Below are positions 12,735 to 23,332 of a DNA stretch of 64,000 nucleotides, one piece after another; positions within the stretch are counted from its first letter, which is position 1; each line of letters begins with the position of its first letter. This DNA is from Pictodentalium vernedei (lineage: Eukaryota > Mollusca > Scaphopoda > Dentaliida > Dentaliidae). The DNA lies in contig CM062297.1 of the NCBI GenBank assembly GCA_031216915.1, positions 529,874,971 to 529,938,970 on the forward strand, read 5' to 3'. The position numbers and the translations under genes were made by a program. The notes under the pieces are model-generated. The model made no database searches and was not told the origin of the DNA. It saw only the letters and a list, made by a program, of their open reading frames with translations.

Positions 12735-12875
12735 GATTATAGTTTAGTATAGTATAATACAGTGTGGTACGGCACAGTACAGTGCAGTGCAGTACAGTGC
12801 AATACAGTGCAGTATACGGTGCAGTATTGTACGGTACGGTTCTGTACGGTGCAATACAGTACAGTATAGTATAGT
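12735..12875. repeat. GTACAGTGCA-type short tandem array in the LINE 3' UTR
   Basis: Variants of AGTACAGTGC, AGTATAGTAT and GGTACGGT repeat with a 5- or 10-bp period. The array lies between the LINE stop codon (12646) and the simple-repeat tail. Confidence 0.7.
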
Positions 12876-13262
12876 AAATGAGGTAGTCCGAGCTAGGAGA
12901 ACAGTTAAATCTCCCATTTCATCTTAGCTCCACATTTTGATATTACTAAATCCTCTGGTCCTGGCTTTGCTTTGCACCCCCAAATTAGCCTCGAATTCAA
13001 TAGCCTATGACACTGTAACATTTCCTGCTCACCAAATCCGCATGCACAACCTTTTCTTTCTTTTTCATCACAATTTTACCTCAAGGAGAAGTCGGAAGAC
13101 AGCCAGTCTGGCTATGACTTCTCCTAGCAGTATGCAGACAGTCCATTTAAATGTTTCGTACATGTCATGTATTTTTCTATTCGTATGTTTGTATTTATTG
13201 TCCTTTTTCTTCAATTATTGTACATGTATACTGCTGAATAAAGTCATCATCATCATCATCTT

Positions 13263-14128
13263 GTGAATACACCAGGATTCTTCTGCATTATTTTAAAACT
13301 ACCTGTGAAGCCAGTACTTGTTGGATATTATTTCCAATTGAATATTGCTGAGTGTCCTATTAGAATTTATTGGATATTGCTGGAATTTTGAGTGAATATT
13401 TCATTACAATTTATTGGATACTGTTTCTGGAGAACATCCTAGACATTACAATACCAGCTGAAAAGTGACTTCATCTTATATGTTTCTGGATTCCATTAAC
13501 TTTATTTTTGACAAACTGATAAGTATTTGTTCCATTTTTCTGAAAACCACATGGTGTAAAAGGATTTGTACCATTTTCCTTTCAAAATATTTTTTTAAAT
13601 TCAATTTCAAAATAGTTAATTTGGAGTTATTGTTGGTGGATTTCAGATTTCTTTCCATTAGTAGTATTATTATTATGCATCGCTGGTCACGATTAGCCAT
13701 TTTGCAGAAATATATGACCTTAAACACCAATAATTTACACACTTGAGATTAAATATACATGGGTCAATGTCACAACACACCCTTGGGTCATGGGCAATAA
13801 CTGTATAAATTAAGAACAAGATCTGTTGGTATGATCAGATTTTATGAACTGGGTAAATATAGGGATGACCCAAATACATACATATAGATCAGAGATTCTT
13901 TTAGGTGTCTACGGGGGCCAAATATAGGACCTTTTCCCAATGGCAATTTGGGCCTGATATTTCCCAATTCAAAACAAAAAGTTCCTAATCTCAGTTCCCA
14001 TTCAAACAAAAATTTAAATTCACAATTGGTATCCTGACCTGAACTCTCAGAAAACCAATAATAACCAACCTAACGAAGCACCTAAATTCAAGGGCAAATA
14101 AATAGACAGAACAACATTCGCATTCAAA
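13263..14128. other. Unassigned sequence
   Basis: AT-rich. The phrase 'aatttattggatact/attg' occurs several times near 13320-13430, suggesting old local duplication. The open frames on both strands at 13465-13746 overlap each other and show no family signature. Confidence 0.4.
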
Positions 14129-14465
14129 CTGTCTTTTTTTATCACACAGGATCGATTTGGGTGGAGAAATAATACTGAACGAGAAGCCAAAGGCTTCGAG
14201 TTCAATATTATCCCACCGCCAAAATCGATGGTGTGCAATAAAAAATGACAGTTCAAACGCTTTTGCTATTCTGTATTTATTGCATGCCTACAGTTTACTA
14301 AAAAATTACTGATTATGGTGGAGGGATAATACTGAACTCGAAGCCTTCGGCTTCTTGTTCAATATTATTCCTCTGCCAAAATCGATCCTGTGCAGTAAAA
14401 AATGACAGTTCGAACACGTATGCTGTTCTGTATTTATTGCACGCCTACAGTTTACCAAAAAAAAT
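14129..14465. repeat. Two tandem copies of a hairpin-forming repeat
   Basis: Copy 1 (about 14129-14305) contains a long imperfect inverted repeat. The left arm, TATCACACAGGATCGATTT then AATACTGAACGAGAAGCC, pairs with GGCTTCGAGTTCAATATT then AAAATCGATGGTGTGCAATA. Copy 2 (about 14306-14465) repeats the arm and the following 'atgacagttc.aacac..' module, with GAAGCCTTCGGCTTC at its centre. The arrangement resembles a foldback or MITE-derived repeat. No target duplication was identified. Confidence 0.7.
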
Positions 14466-14782
14466 ATAACAAAAACGAAATATTGCCAAAAGTAACCAAA
14501 ATGTAAATAAAAAGAAGTAGGTAAATAGTTTTTGCATGTGATAAGTATTGTTCAAGGACAATACCAAAACTTTTATTGTTCGCTTCAGTTTTTGCTGAAA
14601 AAGCATGTATTTTATGAAAATAAAAGCATAGGCATGCAATAACAGGTTTTTCTTTATCCTTTATATGTTCAATTACAATTTTGATCACTTATTACTGCAA
14701 CAAAACAGTGCCACCAACAGGCAGTGTTTAGATACGCTTGCAAGTTACAATCGAAGAACCATGTCAGTTGTTTTTATGCTAG
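14466..14782. other. Unassigned sequence
   Basis: Nothing was recognised. Open frames on the minus strand are Phe/Leu-rich by-products of T/A-rich DNA. Confidence 0.4.
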
Positions 14783-16782
14783 TCTTGACTGCCTAGGCTA
14801 TAGAGGCAGCCAAGACATGCAAAGACAAAACTATAACTAGAACTATCACTGAAGGTGATTAATACCCCCGCTTTGGGTTTTTAGAGGAATGCACTTCTGA
14901 TCATGTAGGCGAAGGCCATAAGGAAATGTATACATAAAGATCATTTTTTGTTGTTGAAATTTGTATTTGCATGTGGCCTTCCACAGAACAGCACTGAATA
15001 CTTAAAGAGCCCACACATATATGGTTTACATTTGGAAAAACACATTTACAATGTGCAACATGTATTCAAAATCGGTTCATTAATGTAGGAGTAGTTGCAC
15101 ACACAAGAATCCCATTTGAAAACCCATAATAAATCCAAGTTAAAGGGAGATAACATGGTTAAAATTGTCGCAGATCAAAAATTTGGGATATGCGTATGTT
15201 CACTTAGTTGTGATAATGTTTGAAAGGTTTCGTCAAAATTGATTGATAAATGTAGGAGGAGTTGCACGCACAAGAATTTCATGTAGAAACCCATAATAAA
15301 TCCAAGTTAAAGGGAGATAACCTAGTTAAAATAGCCACAGCTCAAAAATTTTGGAATATGCACATGTTCACTTAGTAGTGATGATGTCTGTAAACTTTCG
15401 TCCAAATTGATTGATAAATGTAGGAATTGCGCACACAAGAATTTCATGCAGAAACCCATATTAAATCAAAGAGATAACCTGGTTAAAATTGTCGCAGATC
15501 AAAAAGTTTGGAATATGCACATGTTCACTTAGTAGAGATGATGTTTGAAAGGTTTCATCAAAATCGGTTCATTAATGTAGGAGGAGTTGCGCACACAAGA
15601 ATTTGTTCGAACGGAAAGACATAATAAATCTAAGTCAAAGGGAGATAACCTGGTTAAAATTGTCGCAGATCAAAAATCTTGGAATATGCGCATGTTCACT
15701 TAGTAGTGATGATGTCTGAAAAGTTTTGTCCAAATTGATTGATAAATGTAGGAGGAGTTGCGCACACAAGAATTTCATGTAGAAACCCATATTAAATCAA
15801 AGTTCAAGAGAGATAACCTGGTTAAAATTGTCGCAGATTAAAAAGTTTGGAATATGCACATGTTCACTTAGTAGAGATGATGTTTGAAAGGTTTCATCAA
15901 AATCGGTTCATTAATGTAGGAGGAGTTGCACACACAAGAATTTGTTCGGATGGAAAGACACAATAAATCTAAGTCAATAAATCTAAGTCAAAGGGAGATA
16001 ACCTGGTTAAAATTGTCGCAGATCAAAAATCTTGAAATATGCGCATGTTCACTTAGTAGTGATGATGTCTGAAAAGTTTTGTCCAAATTGATTGATAAAT
16101 GTAGGAGGAGTTGCACGCACAAGAATTTCATGTAGAAACCCATAATAAATCTAAGTTAAAGGGAGATAACATAGTTAAAATTGTCGCAGATCAAAAATCT
16201 TGGAATATGCGCATGTTCACTTAGTAGTGATGATGTCTGAAAAGTTTTGTCCAAATTGATTGATAAATGTAGGAGGAGTTGCGCACACAAGAATTTCATG
16301 TAGAAACCCATATTAAATCAAAGTTCAAGAGAGATAACCTGGTTAAAATTGTCGCAGATTAAAAAGTTTGGAATATGCACATGTTCACTTAGTAGAGATG
16401 ATGTTTGAAAGGTTTCATCAAAATCGGTTCATTAATGTAGGAGGAGTTGCGCGCACAAGAATTTGTTCGGATGGAAAGACACAATAAATCTAAGTCAAAG
16501 GGAGATAACCTGGTTAAAATTGTCGCAGATCAAAAATCTTGAAATATGCGCATGTTCACTTAGTAGTGATGATGTCTGAAAAGTTTTGTCCAAATTGATT
16601 GATAAATGTAGGAGGAGTTGCGCACACAAGAATTTCAGGTCCGGAAAGATGTACGGACGGACGTACGGACGGACGGACAGACGGACGGACGGACGGATGG
16701 ATGGACGGATGGACGGACGGACGTACGGACGTACAGGGCGATTCCTATATAGCCCCCACTTCTTCGAAGCGGGGGTATAAAA
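14783..16782 (+). mobile_element. H2 element: hairpin ends, about 168-bp minisatellite core, GACG tail
   Basis: At the 5' end there are hairpins GTCTTGACTGCCT/AGGCAGCCAAGAC (14783-14818) and ATCACTGAAGGTGAT (14845-14859), followed at once by AATACCCCCGCTT. The core has about 9.5 units. The landmark TTCACTTAG recurs at 15199, 15367, 15524, 15695, 15863, 16049, 16216, 16384 and 16555, mostly 167-171 bp apart. A GACG microsatellite follows at 16651-16730. The 3' end is the hairpin AGCCCCCACTTC / GAAGCGGGGGT at 16748-16779, whose outer arm is the inverse of the 5' AATACCCCCGCTT. Subterminal inverted repeats with a 3' hairpin fit a non-autonomous Helentron-like element. It has no coding potential. 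Confidence 0.75.
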
Positions 16783-17030
16783 CAAAGAATATAGATGTCA
16801 GAGGGTTAAGAGTTCAATTTGAAGGTAATATTTCTCACTCTGTTGGGTTTCTTTGCCACAAAAACAAATTTCCTATTGGAGCCTTCATGCATGACGCAAA
16901 TTTCCCAATTACCTGGGCCCCGGGCCCTTTCCCAATGAGGCCAGGAGAATCCCTGTAAATAATTCAGCTACTTAATTATACATGTACATATGTATTCAAC
17001 CCACTAACTCTTTTTTTAGGAGCATAATAA
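16783..17030. other. Unassigned spacer
   Basis: Nothing firm was recognised. A phrase near 16900-16935 (ttcccaatt, gggccctttcccaatg) echoes one near 13925-13970 and may be part of an old repeat. Confidence 0.35.
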
Positions 17031-17036
17031 ACTTAA

Positions 17037-17269
17037 CTCTTTGCATGCTGCTGGCGGGTATTCCTGCACAGGGTTTCTCTTGTCACCAAAATAAGTATAA
17101 TTTGGGCACATATAAAATTTTTACCCTGTAAATTGAATGGATTTTATCACCAAGGATTTTTTATTTCATATTTGGATTAATTTTTCATCAAATCTAGTCA
17201 TGGCTGCTGGACAGCAGCCATGACTATATTTGATGAAAAATATCCTGAAAATACTCAGCGGGTTAAGAG
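17037..17269 (-). mobile_element. TTAA-type MITE, family M1, copy c (reverse orientation)
   Basis: The left flank is TTAA (17033-17036) and the right flank TTGA (17270-17273). The ends are CTCTTTGCATGCTGC and, reversed, CTCTTAACCCGCTGAG. The central palindrome is AAATCTAGTCATGGCTGCTG with its inverse. It is in the opposite orientation to copies a and b. Confidence 0.8.
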
Positions 17270-17512
17270 TTGAGGACCAATCACATTTGATGTTCATCAC
17301 CACTGGTTAGTTAAAGTATTTACATCTATCCATTGGCTCATAAACTGTTGGATCCTTAAATTTCTAGTACATGTGCATGTAATTTCGACTGACCAGACCA
17401 ACACGGTCAGCTACCCACTCCCAGGTGACATAGTACCAAAATCAATGTACCATCATTTGAAACTTTGTTAACCCTTCACCCCACTAACAGCCAAAGCTAG
17501 ACAACACTGTTA
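17270..17512. other. Unassigned spacer
   Basis: No recognised feature lies between MITE M1-c and the 5' end of H1-a. Confidence 0.35.
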
Positions 17513-20305
17513 AATGAAAGTGTCAATGACACTGTATGTTAACTTGTCTGTGTGTTGTGTTGATGAAAAGGATAATGTTCAAAGTTTATGAAAGGATTAT
17601 GAAATAAGACAAGAAATGTGATAATTGGGAATATGTTAATTTCTGTTCCCTGTATGCTATGTTTTTATTAAAAATAATATGAGGTGTAGACTGTAGTAAA
17701 GAACTGCGGCGTGGGTTAATGTAGCCTTCACAGTTAATGAATGTGGCCCTCACAGTTAACGTATGTCAACGAAAGTTACCTAGTTACAGTGAAATTATTC
17801 CAAAACGAGTCATCCTATCAAGTTACATAATAATAACACTTTGGCCGGCCGCTGATTTGTCGCGGTTCTCATATGAGAAGGCCTTGGTTACCCCTGTTCT
17901 ACCAACTGCCTCCCTATTCCCACGCTTCTTCTCTCCTCCCAACACTCGGAGATGAACTGCTTGATGACATCCCTTGCCCCATTCTTCCCAATCTCTCCGA
18001 TTAGCATATTAACCCTCTCCTTTGAGTCGCCCCCTAACCACATGTCCTTCATTCTCCCATCCCACTTCCCCATTATACTCCCCATGAATCTTGTTCTTTT
18101 AGACTGGTATTTTGGGGCATTCTAGAAGGAAGTGTTCCAGGGTCTCCACCACGCCCAAATTACACATCTGGCACTCCTTTTCACTGCTTTTCCCAATTTT
18201 TCCCCTCAGATCGTGACTTGAACAACAGTGACCCCCCCAAAAAGGTGCCATCAAGGTACTCTTCAAAACCAGGCTTCTCTTTATCACGCAGGCCACCCAA
18301 AGATCTCTTTGATTTGCCCCCCTCTCACCAATTATGGTTTACAATCCTCCATGACCCTTTCTCTGACGATCTTTTTACCCTGGTTTTCCCCAATGTCAAG
18401 GTCCGAGATCTTCAATGAGTAGTTTTCTACTAGCTCCCTCACTTGGACCATCCACCCCGTCTTGATATTTGAGTTGAAAGTTCTCAGGAACATTACTTTA
18501 CACCATCGGCTATCAGGGAGATTTACCAAATAATTAAGATAACTGAGTTTCAATAGGTCTATCCTGTCCTTGATCCTCATCCACCCAAGCTCACCCCTGA
18601 TTGCTTCTAGCACTGCGGCATTACTCGACCCTGTTATCCATTCAGCCTGCATCGTTCTGCAGGATTTCCAAGCTTCTTAACAGCCGTCTGGTTTAGGGGT
18701 ACAACTTCCGTGTTATACTTGGCAGACACACCATTTCCCAAATGGTTTTCCCCACGAAAAGCTTATTGAAAATGTTTCCCTATAAGTTTCATTTGGTTAA
18801 GGATTCGCTTCCCCTTCAGAATCAATTTATTTGTGTGGTTTCGGTAGATGCCTCTTCCTGTGATGTTTATATTTACCCCCAGGTACTCATAGTCACTAGT
18901 CTCTCCTACACTAAGAAGTCTGCTGCTACCTTCCAGAAGGCAGATACTCCCCCACTATCCACCTTCGAGTGGGGTCCACTTTACGGCCCACAGGTATAAC
19001 TTTGCTCTTGCTTTTATTTACAGTACGTGGAGAGCGGATTATAAGCAAATCGCCCGTGGAGCGACAGGTTCTCCCATCGTCACTCGTTACGCCAGTTACA
19101 TCACAGTGATTTTCCAGTGATCACTGGCATCTTTTATCACTGCGATGTCACTGCGTTCACGAGCGTTTGGGATTAACGAGTTTCTCGGCAGCCGTGATTA
19201 TTCAGTGCACGTGTACAATGCAAACAACATCCATATCGAATAACGACTTCTCTGTTTCCTTTGCAGTGTCCTTTGGGACGAAATTCACCCTGCACCAAAC
19301 AATTAGCTTGGAGTTATCACTGGGGTATTAAGTGCTCTAAAACTGGCAAGTGATATTCGCTCGAAAGTGCACCTTCACCGAAGCTGAAACGAGGATTTAA
19401 ACTTGTGCGCAATATTATCGGCCACCAAGTTTCAAAATCGCTTGACTCGAGTGGCCAGATTCTTCAGATTTTAATTTATTTATGAGAGATAAGTACCACA
19501 CATTGCAATTGCTGTGGCAAAAATCCAGTAAAAACAGCGTGGAAACAAAGAACAAACCTTGCAACTGAAGCAAATTAAATGTTTTCAAGTCTGAGAACGT
19601 AACATTTCAAGCTGGTCGAGATTCAGGTCTCACACTATTTACTTTCACACCTCAACCCGAGTTGGCTGTTGTGTGAGCCGATTAAGTAATTAAATCATAA
19701 AAAACAATACTGAATCAACGACAGTTTTATTGCAGTAATAAAAAATGCAGATGGTTGAAGCTTGCAGTTGATAAAATGAAGTGTAAGAAAGAATTTTTGC
19801 AACCATTTTAATCGAGAATATGAAAACGCCTTTCCCTGGTTAATTTTGGCACTGGCAGTTTTGTCCGAATTGTACATGTATTTCGATTCATTTTTAGTTT
19901 GTCTCTGTTTGAATTTCAGCGAAATTAGTGGGCATTTGGAAAACATTTACATTTGTTGGTAGCCGCCCAGCTTTTTACAGGGGGCGGCGAAGTCGAGGAG
20001 GGGGAGGTACAGGGGCACGTGCCCCCAACTTCAAGTTCCTTTTCACCAAATGTTGGTACGCTAACAGATATTGCACGTCGAAAGTTCGCAACTGGTCATA
20101 AACGCAGAGACTACAATTAATAGTAGAACTTGTCCAAACTTGGATCAACCCAAAGTCCATTATATAATTTTTGGATCTGGTACGTCCTTTGAAAATACCA
20201 AACCCCAGAATCATATTGTGCACTTTGAGTCTGAGTTTGGGACTGTGGTAAAATGTTTTGCTGCCACAGACGTTTCATGCACCACGCACGTAACCAGGTC
20301 TGATT

Positions 20306-20315
20306 GTGTGTGTGT

Positions 20316-20373
<58 letters not shown>
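20306..20373. repeat. (TG)n followed by about 44 G
   Basis: A TG microsatellite runs directly into a long homopolymer G tract. The proline- and glycine-rich open frames here are artefacts of it. A similar TG-to-G junction lies at 32662-32702. Confidence 0.9.
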
Positions 20374-20375
<2 letters not shown>

Positions 20376-20514
20376 AACTGTCAAAGTCCACATGAAAGGT
20401 TTTGGCCTTTTTTATCCTGTAAACTTGTTGAATGACCGGCGGAACGTTCACGGGAGAGGACAAGTGGCTGTATACAGGGGCGGCAGATCTCTGGTGGGGA
20501 CATGCAACGTTCAG

Positions 20515-20711
20515 GGCCAACCATGTTTGGCCCTGCGGCTTCTGGGCGAAATTTTTTTAAAAAGTAAGCTGAAATAACGCGATTTCCGCCTATTGCAGCA
20601 TTGCTCGCACACACAACACCAAGGGCCAAACCATGCTTTGGCCCTGCGGGCGGAAATTTTGAAAAAGTAAGCTGAAAATACGCGATTTCCGCCTATTGCA
20701 GCATTGCTCGA
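20515..20711. repeat. Local duplication of an approximately 90-bp block
   Basis: The block from 'ggccaaccatg.ttggccctgcgg' to 'cctattgcagcattgctcg' (20515-20603) recurs at 20624-20711 with small changes. 'CGCGATTTCCGCCTATTGCA' is identical in both. Confidence 0.8.
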
Positions 20712-22292
20712 ATATCACCCTGCATGTATGTATAGGATCACTTTTATTTATTCACTATACAAGTATCTTAGGCCTACATTCCGTATTTGGGACATGACAT
20801 TATAGGGTAGACCTACTGAATGCAGTTTTCCATTTCCACCCATTCGGCTAAGCCAGGATCCTAAATCAGGGCGGGGGGGATTTCAAAGTGTGTGCATGTT
20901 GTGTGTGTTTGTGTGTGTGGTGGGGGGGGGGGTGTCGATATATCACGCATATGTCTTGAAGCTGAAGCAGGGTAGAGTATCGGGGGGGGGGCTGTGATCC
21001 TTCTCATTGGCATGTGTCGGGGGGAGGGGGGTACCCAGAAAATATTTTCATATTTTGAGACTGCTATAGAGGCCATCCTGAGGGCGATTCTGGAGTTTCC
21101 TGTGGAAGGTTTAAGACAGGTAAGTGAGATACATTACCCACCCACCCACCCCCACGAACACACTCACGCACGCAAACACTTTCACAAAGTGTTGGTCATG
21201 CTAGTTGGATCTAGGGGAATGCATGCTTCCCAAGGGAAAAATTTAAAAAGAACACACTTGGCTTCCAGCATTTTCGCATATCAAACCGCTTCCCGGCAGT
21301 TTCTTACTGGTGTGAAAATGATGAGAGTCAAAAACATGTTTCACAATTGTGTGACGGGCAACAAAGAGTCGAGTTTTGCCAATCGTTTACATCCATGCTG
21401 CTCACTTCAGAGGATTCCCTCCCCGGGGCATTGGTTACCAGGTCTTTTTTTACCATTAAAATAAACGTGTCTACTACAGTAAACAAGCACTGCCTCATTT
21501 CACCTGGTTCCCACGGGGGCAAGGAGTGCATGCGTGTCCACCATACAATATGCAATCAATTTGGGCAAAATAAACACAAGGAGCACTGTGTGTTTCGCGG
21601 CAGGAAGAAGTTTGGAAATTTGGAATTCGTTCAAAAGCCCCGTAGTTGAATATGTTTCTTTCATGTAACACTGTCTGGTAATCTGGAATCTAAGTGGAAA
21701 TTCCACCCTGTAGATGTTTTTGTCCCTGTACCATATACGGAATTTAGACAGGTAACAGACAAACCCGCAGTTAAAACCACGGTTGTCCACGGTGTAAGAG
21801 AATCGTAATGTTTAATCGCACCTGAGCTATTGGCCGAACGTGCATGGACCGAAATTGCCTTGTGGTGTTAAGAATTGACCCAGAATCGTTAGCGCACGTG
21901 CTATTCCGTGAAGAATGTTTCTCCCAAAAAATTTATTTTTTCACAGACAACTAAGTTTTCTATTTCTAATGCATTCTTTCAAATGTTTTTGATAAAATAA
22001 TAGTTGAAATATACGTTGAATTGTTCACAGTCCTTTGTACATGCCTCTCATTGTCCATTTAACCCAACAAAGTCATATATTCTGAATTGTCGCAATTTAC
22101 ACAAAACAAGCCGCCTATTCATAATTCACCACGTAAAAGCCGCCTGTTACGGAAAGTGGGCCATCAACAAAATGCTGATTTTTAATCGGTTTCTTAACAT
22201 AATTTGCGGATGATTTTTTTCAATTTCCTGTTTTTCCAGACAGTCTGCATCAAACATTGACACTGATTCAGGGGCATAGCCAGGATTTCAAA

Positions 22293-22323
<31 letters not shown>

Positions 22324-22989
22324 GGGGGCTGTTCAAAATAGGGGGCCCAGAACTTTACATGGGGGTCGTGGGGTTGAGATGCCGAAGGCCACTCCCAAAG
22401 GCCTAAGGTGAGGGCGGGTACGGGAGGGGTGTCCCTCCCCCGTAGGTGGGGTCTGGTTGGGTCCCCCCCCCCCCCCAGGAGAATGTTTCATATTTCAGTG
22501 CTCTAGGAGCGATTTCCAAGCATTTCGTTGGCACCTGAGAGGATTTGCATGCACACCGATCATCCGAAATTTGCCCTCATTGTTCACGTACATCTTAGGG
22601 GGGGGGTGGGGGTGGGGCTGCCCCCCCCCCCCCCCTCTGTAGTTATGGCCCTGCACAGATTCCTTGAAAACTTTTCCTGGAAATCTTTCGAAGAATAAAA
22701 TTAATGTCAAACTCAAATGTAGTTTCTCAGAATTTTAACTGCTGTATTTTTATCCAGGTTCTTGTACCAATATACGAGGACAGGTGCCAAGAAACTTAAG
22801 ACGTTTTGTCTTGATAGCTCATTGCTTCCCGTGGGAATATCAGGAAGTGAAGCAGTTCTTGTTTACCATTGCCACTGCCGCATAAAAGTGACTTTAAACA
22901 CCAATAAAATATTTTTTGGCGCTACACTGACAATATGACAGTTTCTTCAAAACTGGAATAGGCCTCTGAAAATTAATGGGCCGAAGGAT

Positions 22990-23232
22990 CCGTTTGTTTT
23001 GAAATTAGACGTATGTTGTGGTGGGGGGGGGCATCTTTACCTGGGGGATCCAAGCCTTTATTCCGTGGTAAATGGCACCACACAGCGTGTTAGGTAATAA
23101 GTTGTAATAAGGTAAGTTTAGTCTTCACTGAAGTCCTTACAAGTGTGCGGGGGGGGGGGGGGGGGGGGGGGGGGGGAGGTGCTTGGGCATAATTTACCTG
23201 GGCATTCAAGCATTTATTCTGCGGTAAATGAC
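22990..23232. repeat. Local duplication around poly-G tracts, next to the gap
   Basis: A G run followed by 'ttacctggg...atccaagcctttattccgtggtaaatg' at 23020-23075 is repeated with changes at 23149-23231, ending at the N block. Confidence 0.7.
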
Positions 23233-23332
23233 NNNNNNNNNNNNNNNNNNNNNNNNNNNNNNNNNNNNNNNNNNNNNNNNNNNNNNNNNNNNNNNNNNNN
23301 NNNNNNNNNNNNNNNNNNNNNNNNNNNNNNNN
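23233..23332. other. Assembly gap, 100 N
   Basis: Exactly 100 N, which looks like a default gap size rather than a measured one. The gap interrupts a duplicated, G-rich stretch of the TA element. Confidence 0.98.

Larger units (their letters stand above)
9601..13262 (+). pseudogene. LINE-1 of this window: broken non-LTR retrotransposon (EN + RT), CR1/L2-like group
   Basis: The open frame at 9601-10392 encodes an apurinic-type endonuclease C-terminal half, with GVIYRPN, GDLNIDLL near 9895 and the SDH motif near 10096. The frame then shifts at about 10340-10364. The second frame (10364-11122) leads into reverse transcriptase with VIPVFKSGD and NYRPIS. An in-frame TAA at 11120-11122 interrupts it, and the same frame resumes to 12646 with FLDLSKAFDTINHD, GVPQGSVLGP and the catalytic FADDT at 11486-11500. 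The protein ends with the usual LINE C-terminal region. A perfect 213-bp in-frame tandem duplication lies at 11544-11969. A 3' UTR follows and ends in AATAAAG plus (TCA)n at 13236-13261, a typical simple-repeat LINE tail. The frameshift, stop and duplication make it non-functional. The N-terminal half of EN and any ORF1 are not seen. The clade assignment is tentative. Confidence 0.88.

Noticed and set aside
16495-16785. Arg/Asp/Gly- and Pro/Ser/Arg-rich frames over the GACG tract
   Set aside because: By-product of the tetranucleotide microsatellite at the 3' end of H2.
20071-20577. 168-codon open frame with poly-Gly, and poly-Pro frames opposite
   Set aside because: Run through (TG)n and about 44 G. 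No homology visible.
20994-21122. Possible exon ending in CAG/gtaagt (donor-like site at 21119)
   Set aside because: A single splice-like site with no acceptor, partner exon or protein signature. Chance is sufficient.
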